NCBI GenBank assembly: GCA_001275005.1
Contig: JWZX01003044.1
Coordinates: forward strand, 1-41,820
Source of the DNA: Chrysochromulina tobinii
Lineage: Eukaryota > Haptophyta > Prymnesiales > Chrysochromulinaceae
Reading direction: 5' to 3'
Length of the DNA stretch: 41,820 nt
Position numbers and translations under genes: made by a program. Positions within the stretch are counted from its first letter, which is position 1, and the number at the start of each line of letters is the position of its first letter. Positions 19,380 to 28,091 of the stretch are shown one piece after another. Under the pieces are notes generated by a model. That model saw nothing but the letters and a program-made list of their open reading frames with translations. It ran no database searches and was not told where the DNA came from.

Positions 19380-21344
19380 GAATCAGCTCGCCCATCTCGC
19401 CGCTCATACCTCCCATCGCGCCCATGCGCGCCGGCGGCGCGCCGCACTTCCAGAGCGAGCTCGGGTGCTCGGGCAACAGCCGCTCGCGCATGGGTGCGAG
19501 CTGCTCGCTCACCTCGGCCCACCGGGGATCGGCTTGGAGCAGCGTCTTCGCCTGCTTGTCCGTGGCAGCGGCCTTGTCAATTGCGCACGCCATCTCGAGC
19601 CACAGGGGGCGCGAAGCAAGAGGCACGCCGCCCGGCGCGCCCTCATCCGAACAGAGCGCCGCACTCAGCAGCGCGGGCAGCGACGATGTAGTCTCGCTCG
19701 CGCCGCTCGCGCCGCCGCCGCCGCTCAGCAGGGCGATGCGCAGCGGCTTGGCGAGGAGGGCGGAGCGCACGAGACGGAGAACGGCGGCGCCGAACACGCC
19801 GCTCGCCGGGTGGCGGTAGAGCACATGGATGGCTGCGCTCAGCACGGGCGGGCTGGGCTCCGCGAGCGCCGTCGTGAGCACCGGCCGTTTCGCATTCACG
19901 AGCTTCTCGAGGATCTCGACGACGAGCAGCCGGCGCGCGCCGAGCCGGCGAGCCCATGCATCGGCCACGGGTCCCTCGCCGTAGCTCACTCGCGGGCGCG
20001 GAGGGGGCAGCAGCAGCGCATGGAGCACGCGCAAGTGCTGTGAACACCACTTGAGCCCACGCGGAAGCAACTTCGTGTTCGCCACCGGTGCATCGCTCTC
20101 AGCCTCCACGTGGCTTAGCACGACACGCAGTGCGTCGACCAACTCGGCGGCGTCACCGTCATGGCTGGGCACGCCCGTCGCGCCGAAGCTCGCGAGCAGC
20201 GCGATCGCCTTGTCAAAGTCCGGCGGTTGCATGCTCGCGAGGACGGGTGTGCCCACCTCGACGCGTCCATCCGCACCTGTGGATAAGGGAGCAAGGCGCC
20301 GTGGTGAGCACGTGCATGCTCAGCCTCTCCGTCCGGTGAGGGGGGCACTCAGACGCGTCCATCCGCACCTTGCGCAGGCGGGCCTTGCCAAGCTGGCGGC
20401 ACATCGCCCGCTGAGCGACATGCAAAGTAGGTGTCGACGGCTCGAGCGGTTCGAGCATTCTCCCCAGCGCCGCCCGTGCTGCCGGCGGGCGGCTGGGAGA
20501 GCTCGGGGAGGACGAGCGCCACCTCGGGCCGCTCCTCGAGCATCTTCGCGCACAGCTCGGCGCCAACGTCCCCGAGAGGATTACCCACCAGAGAGAGGAG
20601 GGTCAGTCGTGGCGCGAGGCGCCCTTCGGCGGTCAGTGCAGCGCACAGCTGCGCGGCACCCGCGTCCGACACGACGTTGTGAGCCAGGTCGAGCGTCTGG
20701 ATGGCGCACTGGGCGCCGCGTGTGCGCACGGCACTTGCGAGCATGCGCAGCTTCTTGTCCCCCAGCCCGCAACGTGCGAGTTGAGCCACGGGCGCCTCGC
20801 GCCCCTCCTTGAGCGCATCGAGGAGCGCCTGGAAACGAGCGTGGGCATCCTCCGTCGGACCGGAGGGCGCCGCCGCAGCGGTCGTACCGCCGCTGCCGCT
20901 GCCGCCGTCTGCGATCGAATCGGTACCGCCACCGGCGGCCTTCTTGCGAGCGGCTGCCGCCTTCGCCTTCTCCCGTTTCTTCTTTGAGGCGCTCATCCCC
21001 TCATCAGGATCCTCGTTGCCTTCACCCGTGTCAGCTGGCTCCGGTGCTGCAGCTGGCGCTGCCTGCAAGGGTTCCGATTCCGCCAGAGGCATTGGTTCTG
21101 GTTCTGGTGCTGGCGGCGCTGGCGGCGCTGGCGGCGCTGGCGGCGCTGGTGGCGCTGCTGGCTTGGCCTCATTTGCAGGTGATTCGTCGTGCAGATCATT
21201 TCCATCGGCTGCGCCCTCACCCGCCTTCTTCTTCTTCTTCTTCTTCTTCTTCTTCTTGGCAGCGGCATCGGCAGCATCTCCGACTTCGTCCTCCTCGTTC
21301 TCCACCTCTTCGTCCTCCATGGCCGTCGACTTCCACGTGGACAT
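19345..21344 (-). CDS. LRR (RNI-like) protein with Lys-rich and Pro-Ala-rich N-terminus (two exons)
   Basis: The spliced protein has 635 residues. Exon 1 (20369-21344) starts MSTWKSTAMEDEEVENEED. It continues with an 11-Lys run from a (CTT)11 tract (21225-21257), a PAPPAP repeat and a second basic cluster (SKKKREKAKAAAARKK). RNI-type leucine-rich repeats follow at about 175-290 (LARCGLGDKKLRMLASAV, IQTLDLAHNVVSDAGAAQL, LTLLSLVGNPLGDVGAEL). Exon 2 (19345-20276) encodes a helical region beginning VEVGTPVLASMQPPDFDKAIALL that I cannot assign. The phase-1 intron 20277-20368 joins them as QGADGRVEVGTPV; unspliced, the frame stops after GADGRV. The splice junctions lie in a 19-bp direct repeat. The stop codon sits in a 35-bp tandem repeat. 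The function is unknown; the LRRs suggest a protein-binding role. Confidence 0.7.
20277..20368 (-). other. Intron of LRR gene with 19-bp direct repeat at both junctions (92 bp, phase 1)
   Basis: The sense sequence AGGTGCGGATGGACGCGTC occurs at 20370-20352 (exon 1 end plus intron start) and identically at 20278-20260 (intron end plus exon 2 start). The spacing is 92 bp, exactly the intron length. The cut falls at AG|GT in both copies. The exon 2 copy is translated (GADGRVE); the intron copy runs into a stop. This geometry is expected if an exon segment containing AG|GT was duplicated to create the intron. Confidence 0.75.
21225..21257. repeat. (CTT)11 microsatellite encoding poly-Lys
   Basis: Eleven CTT triplets on the plus strand are translated as eleven Lys (AAG) in the LRR protein on the minus strand. 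It is likely length-variable. Confidence 0.9.
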
Positions 21345-21836
21345 TCACACTTCTTTCACAACGTTCAAGATCGGCTCCTCGCCCCCCAGCCACTCTCGTT
21401 CAACAACAAAGAGACACAAGAGACAGGATGGACACGCATTTGCTCTCGGACGCAGTTGTCAGAGCCACGTGCAAATTGCAAGCATCACCTCGCGACCGTT
21501 TATCTGAAACAGTTACACAGGCGTGCACTCGCGGCCGCTTTCAAAGGAGGGCTAGTAATTGCCCCAGAATGATAGGTATCCGCTAATAGACGGTATCAGT
21601 ATACTCATCGTCAGGACTCACCATGTGGGACTCACTAACTTAATCGCCGCGAGAACCCCGTAACTCGACGCTCTGCTCTCGCCTCTGCCATCTGCGAACT
21701 CCGCAATCCGGTCTCCGGGCTCAGAGAACGCGTACGCGGACATACCATTGCGGTTGCGGTGGCTGACCAAAGTAACCGAACCTCGAGGGCCTCAAAACAT
21801 CTATCTGCTCCTTCCATGGGCGCGACGTCGCCAAAT
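21345..21836. other. Intergenic, no gene seen
   Basis: This lies between the LRR gene start and the 3' end of the small membrane-protein gene. Both are on the minus strand, so it should hold the LRR promoter. No specific element is recognised. Confidence 0.35.
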
Positions 21837-22412
21837 TTATGAGGCGCATTCGCGAGGCTCGCCATTCTTGAACCAGGGCGTCGCACGCTGCAGCCATGTT
21901 GGGGATGGGCATGAAGGTGGTGGTGCTGGTGGGGCCCAACCGAGCCACTGTACCATTGCTTCCTTGGCTGCTGCGACTGAGCCGTACCGCTGGCGGCTCC
22001 AGGTGAGCACAAACACAAGTAGCAGCTGTCCAATGAGGACTTTCGACGGCAATGCCACCCGTGTAGTCTCACGCGCAATGCGGGCGCGCTCGTAGCGTTC
22101 AGTAAATTGCGCCTCAAAATCCTTCGCGCGACGTTCAGCCTCGGCCTTCGCACTCTCGGATGGCTTCCCGAGCGGCCATACTTCGCGCATGTCCTCATCG
22201 CTGAGCGCAGTGATACCATTCTCAGCCGCAAACTCCTGCAGTTCTTCACGGGATGCGCCCCATATCTGAGCACTGTCTGTGAGCTTCGTCAGCAACAGCA
22301 TCGAAAGTTCTTGCGTTGTCAAGTCCTCCACCGTTGGGCGTTTGGATGATGTTGCTGCAGCCGAGTCATCACTTGTACACACCGCGGCTGCATCAGTCAG
22401 TTGGGCAGCCAT
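21837..22412 (-). CDS. Small protein with one membrane segment, family not recognised
   Basis: The protein has 191 residues from the ATG at 22412 (MAAQLTDAAAVCTSDD). A Ser/Thr/Ala-rich N-terminus is followed by a helical region (TTQELSMLLLTKLTDSAQIW, then EELQEFAAENGI and LSDEDMREVWP). A charged helix comes next (AEAERRAKDFEAQFTERYERARIARE) and then a single hydrophobic segment at about 138-150 (KVLIGQLLLVFVLTW). The last 40 residues are Pro/Trp-rich. It looks like a tail-anchored or single-pass membrane protein. I know no family. The C-terminal end could be altered by an unseen intron, because the final residues lack obvious structure. Confidence 0.5.
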   Translation of the reverse strand: MAAQLTDAAAVCTSDDSAAATSSKRPTVEDLTTQELSMLLLTKLTDSAQIWGASREELQEFAAENGITALSDEDMREVWPLGKPSESAKAEAERRAKDFEAQFTERYERARIARETTRVALPSKVLIGQLLLVFVLTWSRQRYGSVAAAKEAMVQWLGWAPPAPPPSCPSPTWLQRATPWFKNGEPRECAS

Positions 22413-22940
22413 CGAAGCCCCGATCACGGATCAACCACACGCACTGGCCACGGAACAAAAGTGTGTTGCGACTACAGTAGGAATCCTTGGACGCACGCAC
22501 GCACAGGCCGTCCTCGCGGAAAGACTCGTCTTCGAAGACTTTCTAAGTTTGGGACTAGCTTTAGCTACCGGTACTTCTGACGCTGCGCTTTTTAGTGCTC
22601 GGGCGCCGCGCGGCAAAAACGCCGAACCCTGCCACAATAGAGAATCCAAGGTTGGATAACAGTACTCACACTTGTACTACAGAGTACAGTCACTAGGTGT
22701 GTATGTCTCTGTGTCATGGATACAAGCGTCAGTCGAGACACATACGCCCACGCGTCATCAGGTCCGACGAGAGAGGTTGTCCACAGCGCCTCGCCGCGCG
22801 CCGGGTCTCGCCCTTTGCGTCATCAGCTGCATCCGAATCTCCCACACGCACGTGTCAGCGCTGACCGCCTCGGAGCTCAGTGGCCTTTGGTTGGAAGCAC
22901 GCGGCAGATCGGTGCGCGCATCAAGGGCCGGCGGCCAGAA
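22413..22940. other. Intergenic, no gene seen
   Basis: This lies between WDR11's 3' end and the small membrane-protein gene start (both minus strand). It contains an ACGCACGCACGC run near 22494-22505. Open frames here have no family features. Confidence 0.35.
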
Positions 22941-25900
22941 TCACTGTGGCTCCTCCCGCCGCTCCTGCAGCCTGGCGAGTTGCACGACTAGCTGCTGCGC
23001 CTCCACTGGTGCCATCAGTACCTCATCCTCCGAGCCAGCCGACCCCACCGCGTCTGAAGCTGTCGAGGCGAGCGCACAGTAGCGTGCTGAGAGCGCGTGC
23101 AGGTTGAGCCGCGACAGGAAGGCGGCGTACTCGAGGACCACTCGCGCTGCACCACGAAACGCAAATCCGTTGGGCGTTCCACGGCGCGCCGGGTGAGGCT
23201 CCCGCAGTGCACACAGGAGGAGCGCCGCCTTGTCGAAAGCGCTTTGCTCGAGCAGCCGCTCAGCGACCTCCTGCACTCGCCCGAGGGAGAGAAGTACCTC
23301 GATGCCGCGCTGGTGCTCGCCTGAAGCGAGCAGGTGCTCAGCCCACTTTCCTAGGACCGTATCCCGCTCCGACGCAGGCAGCGATGCCTTTGCGAGGGTT
23401 GCGGCATGCTCCCAACGGCCAGCTCGCTGTAAACGCTCGCATGCCTCAGCTCCTCTGCCAATCAGGAAGAGCAACGGCACGGCCAGCGGCAGCTTGCCTG
23501 CGGCGCACAGTCGGTCGGCACTGGAGGTGATCGCGGCGACCTGATGAGGGAGGCAATTCGAGTTCATTAGAAGCCATTCGAGGCCATCAGAGGCAATCAG
23601 AGTGCCATCAGAGGTGATCGCAGCGACCTGCATCTGCGGCGACACAAAGCCGGCCACAAGGCACGCGAGGAGAAGGTCGCGCTCCGTCTCCATGCTCGCC
23701 TCTGAGGCGTCCGAGCCACCGCCCGCCGTGAGGAGCAGCGAGATGGCAGGCAGCTTGGCGTCGAGTGAGATCGCATGGAAAGCCCCGCGGCGACACCCGT
23801 CGGCGGGAGGTGCGCGCGACGGAGCCATGCGTTCCTCGAGACGGTCAAGCTCGGCCGTGCGCACCTCCGCCGGCTCGCGGAGTGCGCCGTATATGGGGGG
23901 TAGATGAGGCGGTTCGAAGCCGCGGTCGTCGGATGGCGCGGCGCCAGCGGCGACCCCTGCGCCTTGCCCACCCTCAGAGGGTTCCGACGCCGTGGAGAGG
24001 TCACCGCAACCGATCGGCAGCGCGGGCGTGTCCGGGAGGTGTTGCCCCGGGGATGGTCCCGGGGATGGCAGCGGCGGCGGCGCGCTGGCGCGCCAGAGCA
24101 ATGCCTCCGCGACCGACCAGAAGCGCGCGTCTTGCTCGCACCCGAGGAGCTCTGCGGCGAGCCGGCAGCGCGTCGGCAACGTCGGCGCACCCCGCAGCTG
24201 AGCGACTCTCTCGCTCGGAAGGTCCGGGAGTGGCACGTCTGCCTTCGGTTCGAGTGAACCCCAGATATCGAGGTGGACCAAGTACGTCTGGTGGAGCAGT
24301 CGTTCGCGCCGCGAGGCGAGAGGTAGGCACTGACTCGCCGCTATCAAGCTCGTGCTTTCAGTGAACGTGAGCACCGGAGTGTTGCCTCGCGAGAGGTCTG
24401 CACGGAGCAGCCGGATGCAGCCATCGTCACACGCGATGAGCGGCTGGCCGGCCGTCGTGAAGCCGATCGCGATGGCGCGCGAGGGTGGCTGGGGCATCGC
24501 GCCGCTGATGATGCCCCGAAGAGAAGAGGACGGCTGGGGCAGCGTCCACGGTGGCGCGTGTGGCAACGTCCAGAGAGCCTGGTCCCCATCGGCAAAGAGG
24601 ACGAGGAGGAGCCACGCCGCCTTGGTGGGGCTGGGCGCATGCAGCGCGATCGACTTGACCATGCCGCGGTGCGTTGCGAGTGAGTGCCGGCACGCTGGCT
24701 CGGTGGCATGCCAAACCGAGAGCATCCCCTCGAGCGTGCCGCTGATGACCCACGGGCCACCGAGGGCGAGGGCCGTCACCACGCCATCCGCCAACTCGAG
24801 CTGCTCCGTCGAGCGATCTCCCGAGCGAGACGAGAGCAACTTGATCCCTCGCACCTGTATGTGGAAGAGCGAGCCATCCGGCACTGCGAACACCAGCTCC
24901 TCCGAGTCAATCAGCTGCGGGTCGGAGGCGGCGGGGTCGTCTGTCTTTGGGGCGGGCACGCTGCTCGCCGCGCTCAAACGCGAGGCGTCCGGCAGCCCGG
25001 GGCGCCAATCGAGCGCCGCGCCGCTCGGGAAGGCCACAAAGTGCGTCGCGAGAGGCGTGCGGGAAGGCAAGTCCCAGATCTGCAGCGGAGCGTCCTTGAA
25101 AATCAACACGAGCCGACGACCAGAGGGGGAGAGGCGCGCCCCGATTAGGCTGACGGACGCGCCGCGCCCGAGTGGGCACGCCTCCTCGCACCGCCCTGAC
25201 GGCAGCCGCAGCCACTGCACCGAGTTCTTCCACTGATCGCGCCCCTCCTGCACCGAGCTATAAGAGAGGACAGAGCGCCGGCCCAGCCATTGAAGCCCCT
25301 TGGCCGCTGACGCATGCACGTCGAACGCGCCGACGACCTCGGGCTTGCAGGCTGTGCGTCTTGCCGCGCCGCTGCTCGTCTCATCGCCCGCCCGCCCGAG
25401 GTCGATGAGCAAAATATGGCCGCTCTCCACACCGACGGCAAGGCAGCGCGAGGCTGTGTCCGTCGCGGACGATGGCAATCGAGTGTCGGCAGCAGGCTGT
25501 ACTGCAAGCGAGGTGATGGGAGATCCGATGCTTGCAAGCAGGCCGCATTGCTCTAGCTGCCACCCCTCGCCCTTAGCGCGGCCACCGGGCGCCGTAGCGG
25601 GCGGCTGATCGTACGGGAGGCGCCACAGCCAGATGCGTCCATCCGCCGAGAGGCCTCCGAAGCGCTCGCCGTCCGGCAGGCTCGGCCGGAAGCCCAGCAG
25701 GGAGCAGCCGCCCCCCTTGAGCAGCGGCACCATGGCGCGGAAGCCAAAGACCACGCGCACGTCGGGCGGTGCGGCTGGCAGTCGACCGCCTGGTGGTGGA
25801 CCGCCCTCGCACGCGGCATCGACTCCGAGAGTCACCGCTCCTTCCTCCCTCCGTCCCTCCTCCCTCCGTCCCTCTGCCCCTGAAGGCCGACCCTGGGCAC

Positions 25901-26864
25901 ACCGTTCCCAGCGAGAGAGGCATCCATCGTGGTGGGTGCCAAGCACCGTGGACGGTAGCGCGAGCGACTGCGCCATCGAGGTGAAGTCGTGGTCCGTGCG
26001 GTCGAGCCACACGTTGCCTAGGACGGTGCCTGCACTCAAATCCCACAGGATCAGCTCGCGCGGGAGCAGCAGGTAAAGTTGCGAGCTCTCATGCAACGAG
26101 TACTCGAGCTGCAGCAGACGCCCCTTGTCGGCAGGCTGCTGCCGACCGCGAGCGCCGCTGCTGCTGCCGCTGCTGCCCGCGTCCTTCTCGACGCCCGCGG
26201 CGTGACCAGGCACGAGGTGCGCAACCGACTGCATGGTCAGCCTCTGGGGCGGCTGACGAACCTCGAGAGGCCCGAACTGCATGAGGATGCCCTTGCCGCA
26301 AAACGCCGCCACGCGGCCCCCATCATGAGCGTCGAAGGCAGCGTCGTAAATGCTTTCCGGAAGGTCGACACGCCAAATGAGCGAGGCCGGGCCGACAAGT
26401 TTTCCGTCTACCAGGTGGCCAACCATCTGGCCGACCTGGTAGGCGGCGATCACGTTCGGCGAGTGCACGCAGACCAACACGTCGTGCCGACGCGGCAGCC
26501 AGTGCATTCGCAGCGTAGCTCGAGCGGGGGAGCCGCCAACGTCCGAGAGCCAGCAAAGAGGCACGCCGCGCCGCACGTCCCATATGGCACACTGGCCAGA
26601 CGCGTCAGCGGAGGCGAGGAGCACCGTGTCGGCATATCGCTCGTTGTCAAGCATCGTACATCGGGCCGTTGGCCGGGGCGCCCATCGTACCTCGCACACG
26701 TGCGCTTTGTGGCCGTCGAGGGATTGCACAATTTCTGCCGTCTCAGGGTCAACAATATTGATGACATGCTGCACGCCCACTGCCAGTAGCCCGTTGCGCC
26801 AATCGAGTGCATTGCGATTACGCTCGTGCGCGAGACCGGTGATCGTGCATGGCGAGGGCGGCAT
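22941..26864 (-). CDS. WDR11: WDR11-like WD-repeat protein
   Basis: In other eukaryotes WDR11 is a subunit of the WDR11-FAM91A1 complex that acts at the Golgi in endosome-to-Golgi vesicle capture; it also has ciliary roles. The N-terminus from the ATG at 26864 matches the family opening (MPPSPCTITGLA, DWRNGLLAVGVQHVINIVD, then SLDGHKAHVCEVRW). Two beta-propellers of WD-type repeats follow. The C-terminal alpha-solenoid has the family landmarks AGKLPLAVPLLFLIGRG, ERLQRAGRWEHAATLAK, VLLSLGRVQEVAERLLEQ and FDKAALLL. An in-frame ATG at 26975 would add 37 residues and is less likely. The open frame of 1307 residues includes a 29-codon segment (23541-23627) that is better read as an intron, leaving 1278 residues. 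A poly-purine tandem (about 25845-25880) encodes REEGRREEG in a loop. Confidence 0.88.
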   Translation of the reverse strand: MPPSPCTITGLAHERNRNALDWRNGLLAVGVQHVINIVDPETAEIVQSLDGHKAHVCEVRWAPRPTARCTMLDNERYADTVLLASADASGQCAIWDVRRGVPLCWLSDVGGSPARATLRMHWLPRRHDVLVCVHSPNVIAAYQVGQMVGHLVDGKLVGPASLIWRVDLPESIYDAAFDAHDGGRVAAFCGKGILMQFGPLEVRQPPQRLTMQSVAHLVPGHAAGVEKDAGSSGSSSGARGRQQPADKGRLLQLEYSLHESSQLYLLLPRELILWDLSAGTVLGNVWLDRTDHDFTSMAQSLALPSTVLGTHHDGCLSRWERCAQGRPSGAEGRREEGRREEGAVTLGVDAACEGGPPPGGRLPAAPPDVRVVFGFRAMVPLLKGGGCSLLGFRPSLPDGERFGGLSADGRIWLWRLPYDQPPATAPGGRAKGEGWQLEQCGLLASIGSPITSLAVQPAADTRLPSSATDTASRCLAVGVESGHILLIDLGRAGDETSSGAARRTACKPEVVGAFDVHASAAKGLQWLGRRSVLSYSSVQEGRDQWKNSVQWLRLPSGRCEEACPLGRGASVSLIGARLSPSGRRLVLIFKDAPLQIWDLPSRTPLATHFVAFPSGAALDWRPGLPDASRLSAASSVPAPKTDDPAASDPQLIDSEELVFAVPDGSLFHIQVRGIKLLSSRSGDRSTEQLELADGVVTALALGGPWVISGTLEGMLSVWHATEPACRHSLATHRGMVKSIALHAPSPTKAAWLLLVLFADGDQALWTLPHAPPWTLPQPSSSLRGIISGAMPQPPSRAIAIGFTTAGQPLIACDDGCIRLLRADLSRGNTPVLTFTESTSLIAASQCLPLASRRERLLHQTYLVHLDIWGSLEPKADVPLPDLPSERVAQLRGAPTLPTRCRLAAELLGCEQDARFWSVAEALLWRASAPPPLPSPGPSPGQHLPDTPALPIGCGDLSTASEPSEGGQGAGVAAGAAPSDDRGFEPPHLPPIYGALREPAEVRTAELDRLEERMAPSRAPPADGCRRGAFHAISLDAKLPAISLLLTAGGGSDASEASMETERDLLLACLVAGFVSPQMQVAAITSDGTLIASDGLEWLLMNSNCLPHQVAAITSSADRLCAAGKLPLAVPLLFLIGRGAEACERLQRAGRWEHAATLAKASLPASERDTVLGKWAEHLLASGEHQRGIEVLLSLGRVQEVAERLLEQSAFDKAALLLCALREPHPARRGTPNGFAFRGAARVVLEYAAFLSRLNLHALSARYCALASTASDAVGSAGSEDEVLMAPVEAQQLVVQLARLQERREEPQ
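23541..23627 (-). other. In-frame intron of WDR11 with duplicated junctions (87 bp, phase 0), introner-like
   Basis: On the sense strand CAG|GTCGCTGCGATCACCTC opens the segment, and CAG|GTCGCCGCGATCACCTC follows it, so a 20-nt unit (19/20 identical) is repeated at both junctions. The segment is 87 bp without stops, so it reads through as 29 extra residues with VAAITS duplicated. Removing it gives VSPQMQVAAITSSADRLCAAGK, which fits the WDR11 family without an insertion. Its end GCCTCCCTCATCAG and its internal CTGATTGCCTC and CTGATGGCCTCG recur in intron 29109-29196. Confidence 0.72.
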
Positions 26865-27605
26865 AGCGCCTTTCCGGGTGCGGCTGTCTTCGCACAAGAC
26901 TTCGTTCGAAGACTTCGTGTGTGGGGGAAGGGCCGCCCAGCCCCTTGGTGGGGGGCGCGTCTTCCCTCGCCTCATTCATTATTAGGAAAACACACCACGC
27001 ATAAAACAGCATTCACAGCAGGAGAGAGATGCTGCGAAGGACCCTCGAAATGAGACACATCATGCAGACGGAGTCGGAGAGCGGATCACGACTGACGACT
27101 GCACGTGCACCCTCACATGAACGAAGATGAAGCGAATTGCCATGCGAATTCCACACATGCACCGTGATATCGATTAGATATCGAAAGGATTAGAGTTGTC
27201 TGTTCGAAACGGTCAAACAACTGCGCTTTATCCGGATATGTCATGCTTGACCTTGTTCCGAGCATCCGAGGTGAGAGAGTCTGTCTTTCAGAGTACACTT
27301 CATACTAACATTTGACTCTTCACTCTAGTATACAACGAACTCCGGAACACGACACACTAGGACGAGGAGAGCGCACAGATACCCGTCTAGCGTCTTCTCA
27401 CAGCTCATCACGCGGCGCGCAGCGGCGGCGGCGGCGGCGGAGGCGGCGGCACCTTCCTCGCGGGCCAGCGGTACGTGCGGTCCCGAAAGTAGTCGCTCGA
27501 GCGTCTGCAAGGGCGTATTGTCTCGCATCGTCGCGCCAGTTGGCGGCGAGTTTGGGGAGCCGACGATTGACGATCGCGACATGCCGAAGTGAATGGATGT
27601 TTGTC
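26865..27605. other. Intergenic upstream of WDR11
   Basis: This contains the WDR11 promoter side and the 3' flank of the next minus-strand gene. It includes a GCG-triplet tract around 27415-27455 and a doubtful small minus-strand ORF (27325-27582). No other structure is supported. Confidence 0.35.
27325..27582 (-). CDS. Doubtful small ORF (85 residues)
   Basis: The ATG at 27582 opens MSRSSIVGSPNSPPTGATMR, then an amphipathic stretch (PLQTLERLLSGP), a poly-Ala run from a GCC-type triplet tract and a hydrophobic end (CALLVLVCRVPEFVVY). There is no family similarity. It begins 24 bp after the stop of the upstream minus-strand gene and could be that gene's 3' UTR. Confidence 0.2.
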   Translation of the reverse strand: MSRSSIVGSPNSPPTGATMRDNTPLQTLERLLSGPHVPLAREEGAAASAAAAAAARRVMSCEKTLDGYLCALLVLVCRVPEFVVY

Positions 27606-28091
27606 CTAGTTGGCACTCGCAGCATGCTCCTCCAGCAGCGCTAGCGCCTTGAGCAATCGCCAGGTCGGCGCGTCTTGAAGCGCTTGTCGAATTTCACTCA
27701 GCAGCGCGGTCCTGTTGTGCCCATCCTGTGTCGCATGATGGGATGCCGATGCACTTGTACTGCTGCTGCCGCGTCCACCTTGCTGTACCCGCCTCAAAAT
27801 AGCAAGCTCCTCGAGGTTGAGCTTTGTGCCGTTCGCGTACGACATCCACAGTGTGGCCGTTTGAGATTCGTAAGTTTCCGCAAGCCAAAGTTTGATCGAA
27901 TTTAACGTCTGATTACTAGCAAGATCATGTACACTTAGCCTCCTTCGCCCCTGTTTCGTCGAAAGTTGAACATGTACTTCCTCGACGCTTATGTTGTCAC
28001 GTGCGGACGGCTCCGAAGGATGCTCGACGTTTGTGAGAATCGACGAGACGCGCGGCGGCGGCTCCGCGGGCATGCACGACGACACTAGCAT
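27606..28091 (-). CDS. Small unrecognised protein, possible ubiquitin-like fold
   Basis: The protein has 161 residues if it starts at the ATG at 28091, or fewer from 28073. Residues about 35-110 (VHVQLSTKQGRRRLSVHDLA, then LNSIKLWLAETYESQ and LWMSYANGTKLNLEELAIL) have the strand-strand-helix-strand order and the 'L-x-Y-x-G-x-x-L' spacing of a ubiquitin-like beta-grasp. No diagnostic family residue is seen, so this is tentative. A Ser/His-rich linker and a C-terminal helix (LLSEIRQALQDA, LLKALALLEEHAA) follow. Its 5' end overlaps the start of the divergent gene at 28072, which makes the true start doubtful. Confidence 0.45.
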   Translation of the reverse strand: MLVSSCMPAEPPPRVSSILTNVEHPSEPSARDNISVEEVHVQLSTKQGRRRLSVHDLASNQTLNSIKLWLAETYESQTATLWMSYANGTKLNLEELAILRRVQQGGRGSSSTSASASHHATQDGHNRTALLSEIRQALQDAPTWRLLKALALLEEHAASAN

